Origin: Brassica napus
Lineage: Eukaryota; Streptophyta; Magnoliopsida; Brassicales; Brassicaceae
Length of the DNA: 64,000 nt
Assembly: GCF_020379485.1 (NCBI RefSeq)
Contig: NC_063452.1
Location: forward strand, 41,407,148-41,471,147
Reading direction: 5' to 3'
The notes below the pieces were generated by a model. That model ran no database searches, had not been told where the DNA came from, and worked only from the letters and a program-made list of their open reading frames with translations. The stretch's first letter is position 1. Every line of letters starts with the position of its first letter. Shown here in pieces: positions 61,796 to 64,000 of the stretch. The translations under genes and the position numbers were made by a program.

Positions 61796-64000
61796 ATGGA
61801 TAAGTCGTGGATTTGGCTTCCAAGGTATAACCTAAAATCCCTCGATCTCATTTCTACTCGCCGATTGAAATAAAGCTAACTTCTTTTGTCTGATTCTTGT
61901 AGGAATAGCCACGAGTATTCAGAAGGAGCAACTAATTTTGTGAATTCGTCCGCAAAAAGATTGGGAAGTCTGTCTGAAATGCTATGCCCTTGTAGAGACT
62001 GCCGCAATCTGAGCCATCAGTCACTGGATAAAATTGTGGAGCATTTGGTGATTAGGGGTATGGATAAGAAGTATAAGAGTTCTCGTTGGAGTATTCATGG
62101 AGAAAAAAGAGATTCTGCAGAAGACAGTGTTCTTCAATATGAAACAGAGGCGTTTGATTTGTTTAAGACAATATTCTCCATGGACGAAGGTGGTCCAAAC
62201 CCGACAACTGACAACGAAGACGATGAAGCACCAGAGGAAATTGAGTTTAAGAAAAAGCTCAGAGACGCTCAAACGCCATTATACTCGGATTGTCTCAAGC
62301 ACACAAAGGTTTCAGCTATCATGGGACTTTACAGATTCAAGGTTAAAAGTGGTGTGTCGGAGAACTACTTTGATCAGCTGTTGGTTTTACTTGAGGATTT
62401 GCTACCTGAAGACAATGTTCTTCCCAAGAGTTTAGCTGCAATCAAAAAAATTCTGAAGATCTTTGGGTTCGGCTACGACAGTATTCATGCTTGCAAGAAT
62501 GATTGCATATTGTATAGGAAGGAGTATGAGAACCTAGAAAGCTGTCCAAGATGCAAAGTTTCAAGATGGGAAATGGATAAGCACAGTAATGAGTTAAAGG
62601 TGGGGATTCCGGCAAAGGTCCTTAGATATTTTCCAATCAAGGACAGGTTTAGGAGGATGTTTAGATCACAAAGGATGGCTGAAGATCTGCGTTGGCACTA
62701 TACCAATGCCACTGAAGATGGTACAATGCGGCACCCTGTTGATTCTATCTCTTGGGCACAAGTGAATGCTAAATGGCCAGACTTTGCTGCTGATCCACGG
62801 AATCTTCGACTTGGGATTTCTACAGATGGGATGAACCCTTTCTCCATGCAAAGCACCAATCACAGCACATGGCCAGTGTTGTTAGTGAACTATAACACGC
62901 CTCCAACCATGTGTATGAAGGCTGAGAATATAATGCTGACTTTGTTGATCCCTGGTCCTACTGCTCCTGGTAACAACATTGATGTTTACCTAGCACCACT
63001 GATAGACGATCTAAAGGATTTGTGGGCTGAGGGTATTGAAGTGTATGACTCATTTGCGAAGGAGAACTTTAATCTCAGAGCCTTGCTGCTTTGGAGTATC
63101 AGTGACTATCCAGCCTTAGGAACACTGTCTGGATGTAAAGTAAAGGGGAAACAAGCCTGCAATGTATGTGGAAAGGATACACCTGCAAGGTGGCTTAAGT
63201 TTAGCCGCAAGTTTGTCTACATGAGTAACAGAAGGAGACTACCGCCTGGCCATCGTTACAGATATAAAAAAGCTTGGTTTGACAACACTGTGGAGGAAGG
63301 GAATGCTAATAGGATACAAACAGGCGCTGAGATATATGAGACACTACAAGCTTTTACGAATGATTTTGGTAGACCTCTAGAGAAGGAAAAAAAAGGAAAA
63401 GACTAGAGTTGGAAGATGATGAGAGGTTACAAGAAGAAGAGTGTGAAGAATCAAATGAACTATGGCGGTGGAAGAAGAGATCAATATTCTTTGATCTACC
63501 TTACTGGAAGGTAAACTATAGTAACTGACCTATATTATCTGATTACTGGAAGAAGAGATCAATATGTCTAACAGTTTCTTGTTTAATGTGTTAGGAGTTG
63601 CCTGTTCGTCACAATATTGATGTTATGCACGTAGAAAAGAATGTGTCCGATGCTATATTGTCTCTGTTGATGCAAAGTGCGAAGTCAAAAGATGGGTTGA
63701 AAGCAAGAAAAGACTTAGAAGATATTGGAATCAGAAAGCACTTGCACACAGAGGTGAGGGGAAAGAAAACATACTTACCTCCTGCTGCCTACTGGTTATC
63801 GAAGAGAGAGAAGACCATTTTCTGCCAAAGGTTAGCTAAGTTTAGAGGCCCTGATGGTTATTGTGGTAATATTGCGAATAGTGTTTCAGTTAACCCTCCA
63901 AATATTGGTAGTTTAAAGTCGCATGATCATCATGTCTTAGTACAGAACTTGTTACCAGCTGCATTAAGAGGGTTGTTACATAGGGGTCCTAGGATAGCCA
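61796..64000 (+). CDS. TNPD-like CACTA transposase (Transpos_assoc + Transposase_21), partial, one probable frameshift
   Basis: Exon 1, 61796-61824, codes MDKSWIWLP. The donor AG|GTATAA joins acceptor TTGTAG to exon 2 at 61903, giving MDKSWIWLPRNSHEYSEG, the standard N-terminus of the Transpos_assoc domain with its CPCRDCRN motif. Exon 2 continues with KNDCILYRKEYENLESCPRC, LRLGISTDGMNPF, LTLLIPGP, LLWSISDYPALGTLSGC and GKQACNVC, all of Transposase_21. Exon 3 (63595 to window end) has LPVRHNIDVMHVEKNVSDAI and LPAALRGLLHRGPR. The Asp residues in STDGMNPF and IDVMHVEKN are candidate catalytic residues (inference). An A8 run at 63387-63394 precedes TAG at 63404; typical coding resumes in another frame until the donor at 63510, so one base seems lost. 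Role: cuts and joins CACTA ends. Confidence 0.88.

Larger units (their letters stand above)
57091..64000 (+). mobile_element. CACTA (En/Spm) element G with TNPA-like and TNPD-like genes; right end beyond window
   Basis: The left terminus CACTACAGGAAATGTGGG at 57091 is directly preceded by CCTAG inside an Athila LTR. Subterminal TAGCGTT motifs follow, then two genes in the same orientation. The gene content (Ptta/En/Spm accessory protein, then Transposase_21-type transposase) is that of an autonomous CACTA element. Terminus and subterminal motif differ from CACTA E at 15658, so this is a different family. Confidence 0.88.

Overview
This is plant nuclear DNA, almost certainly from the Brassica group of the Brassicaceae, and it is a nest of transposable elements with no clear host gene. 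The evidence is AT-rich spacer DNA, GT-AG introns, Athila-type and other Ty3/gypsy LTR elements with plant tRNA primer sites, CACTA (En/Spm) transposons with typical plant TNPA-like and TNPD-like genes, Mutator-like and Helitron ends, and LINE remnants. The species call is an inference from repeat style. No rRNA, tRNA, CRISPR or bacterial feature was seen.

Layout. 1-1610: AT-rich DNA and a Harbinger-like MITE split by a 213 bp Helitron. 1724-5980: a 4.26 kb Mutator-like element (MULE) with a perfect 9 bp target duplication. Its interior is packed with GAAGACTTC-type motifs, tandem modules with splice-like borders and a large foldback. 6656-7222: two unrecognised exon-like fragments. 7292-7878: a second, uninterrupted copy of the MITE. 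10335-14985: an old Athila-like LTR element. 15658-19919: a CACTA element with dense subterminal repeats and a broken TNPA-like gene on the minus strand, followed by 430 bp tandem repeats. 19921-20864 with 37467-37735: one retroposon split in two by a gypsy element.

20865-37461 is that gypsy element (A, minus strand, TSD CCCAG). It carries a nested solo LTR (C, TSD AGATC) and a nested 7.3 kb LTR element without pol (B, TSD ATAAT). B and C are rich in a perfect palindrome centred on TACGTA. 35369-47323 is a near-identical tandem duplication of about 5.98 kb. Each unit holds parts of the LTRs of B and A, a Helitron containing a telomere-repeat-like MULE, and the start of a LINE 3' end that is complete only after unit 2 (to 48544). 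About 50900-57090 is a non-autonomous Athila-like element with gag and aspartic protease but no reverse transcriptase or integrase, sprinkled with a TCGATCGAC motif read in several frames. 57091 to the window end is a CACTA element inside the 3' LTR of that Athila element. It has an apparently intact eight-exon TNPA-like gene and, in tandem, a TNPD-like transposase gene with one probable frameshift.

Relative ages can be read from the nesting. The MITEs predate their Helitron. The split retroposon predates A, A predates B and C, and the 6 kb duplication is younger than all elements within it. On the right, Athila predates the CACTA element. The CACTA element on the right is the only one that looks recently functional: its two genes would supply a DNA-binding/accessory protein and a transposase acting on the CACTA ends.
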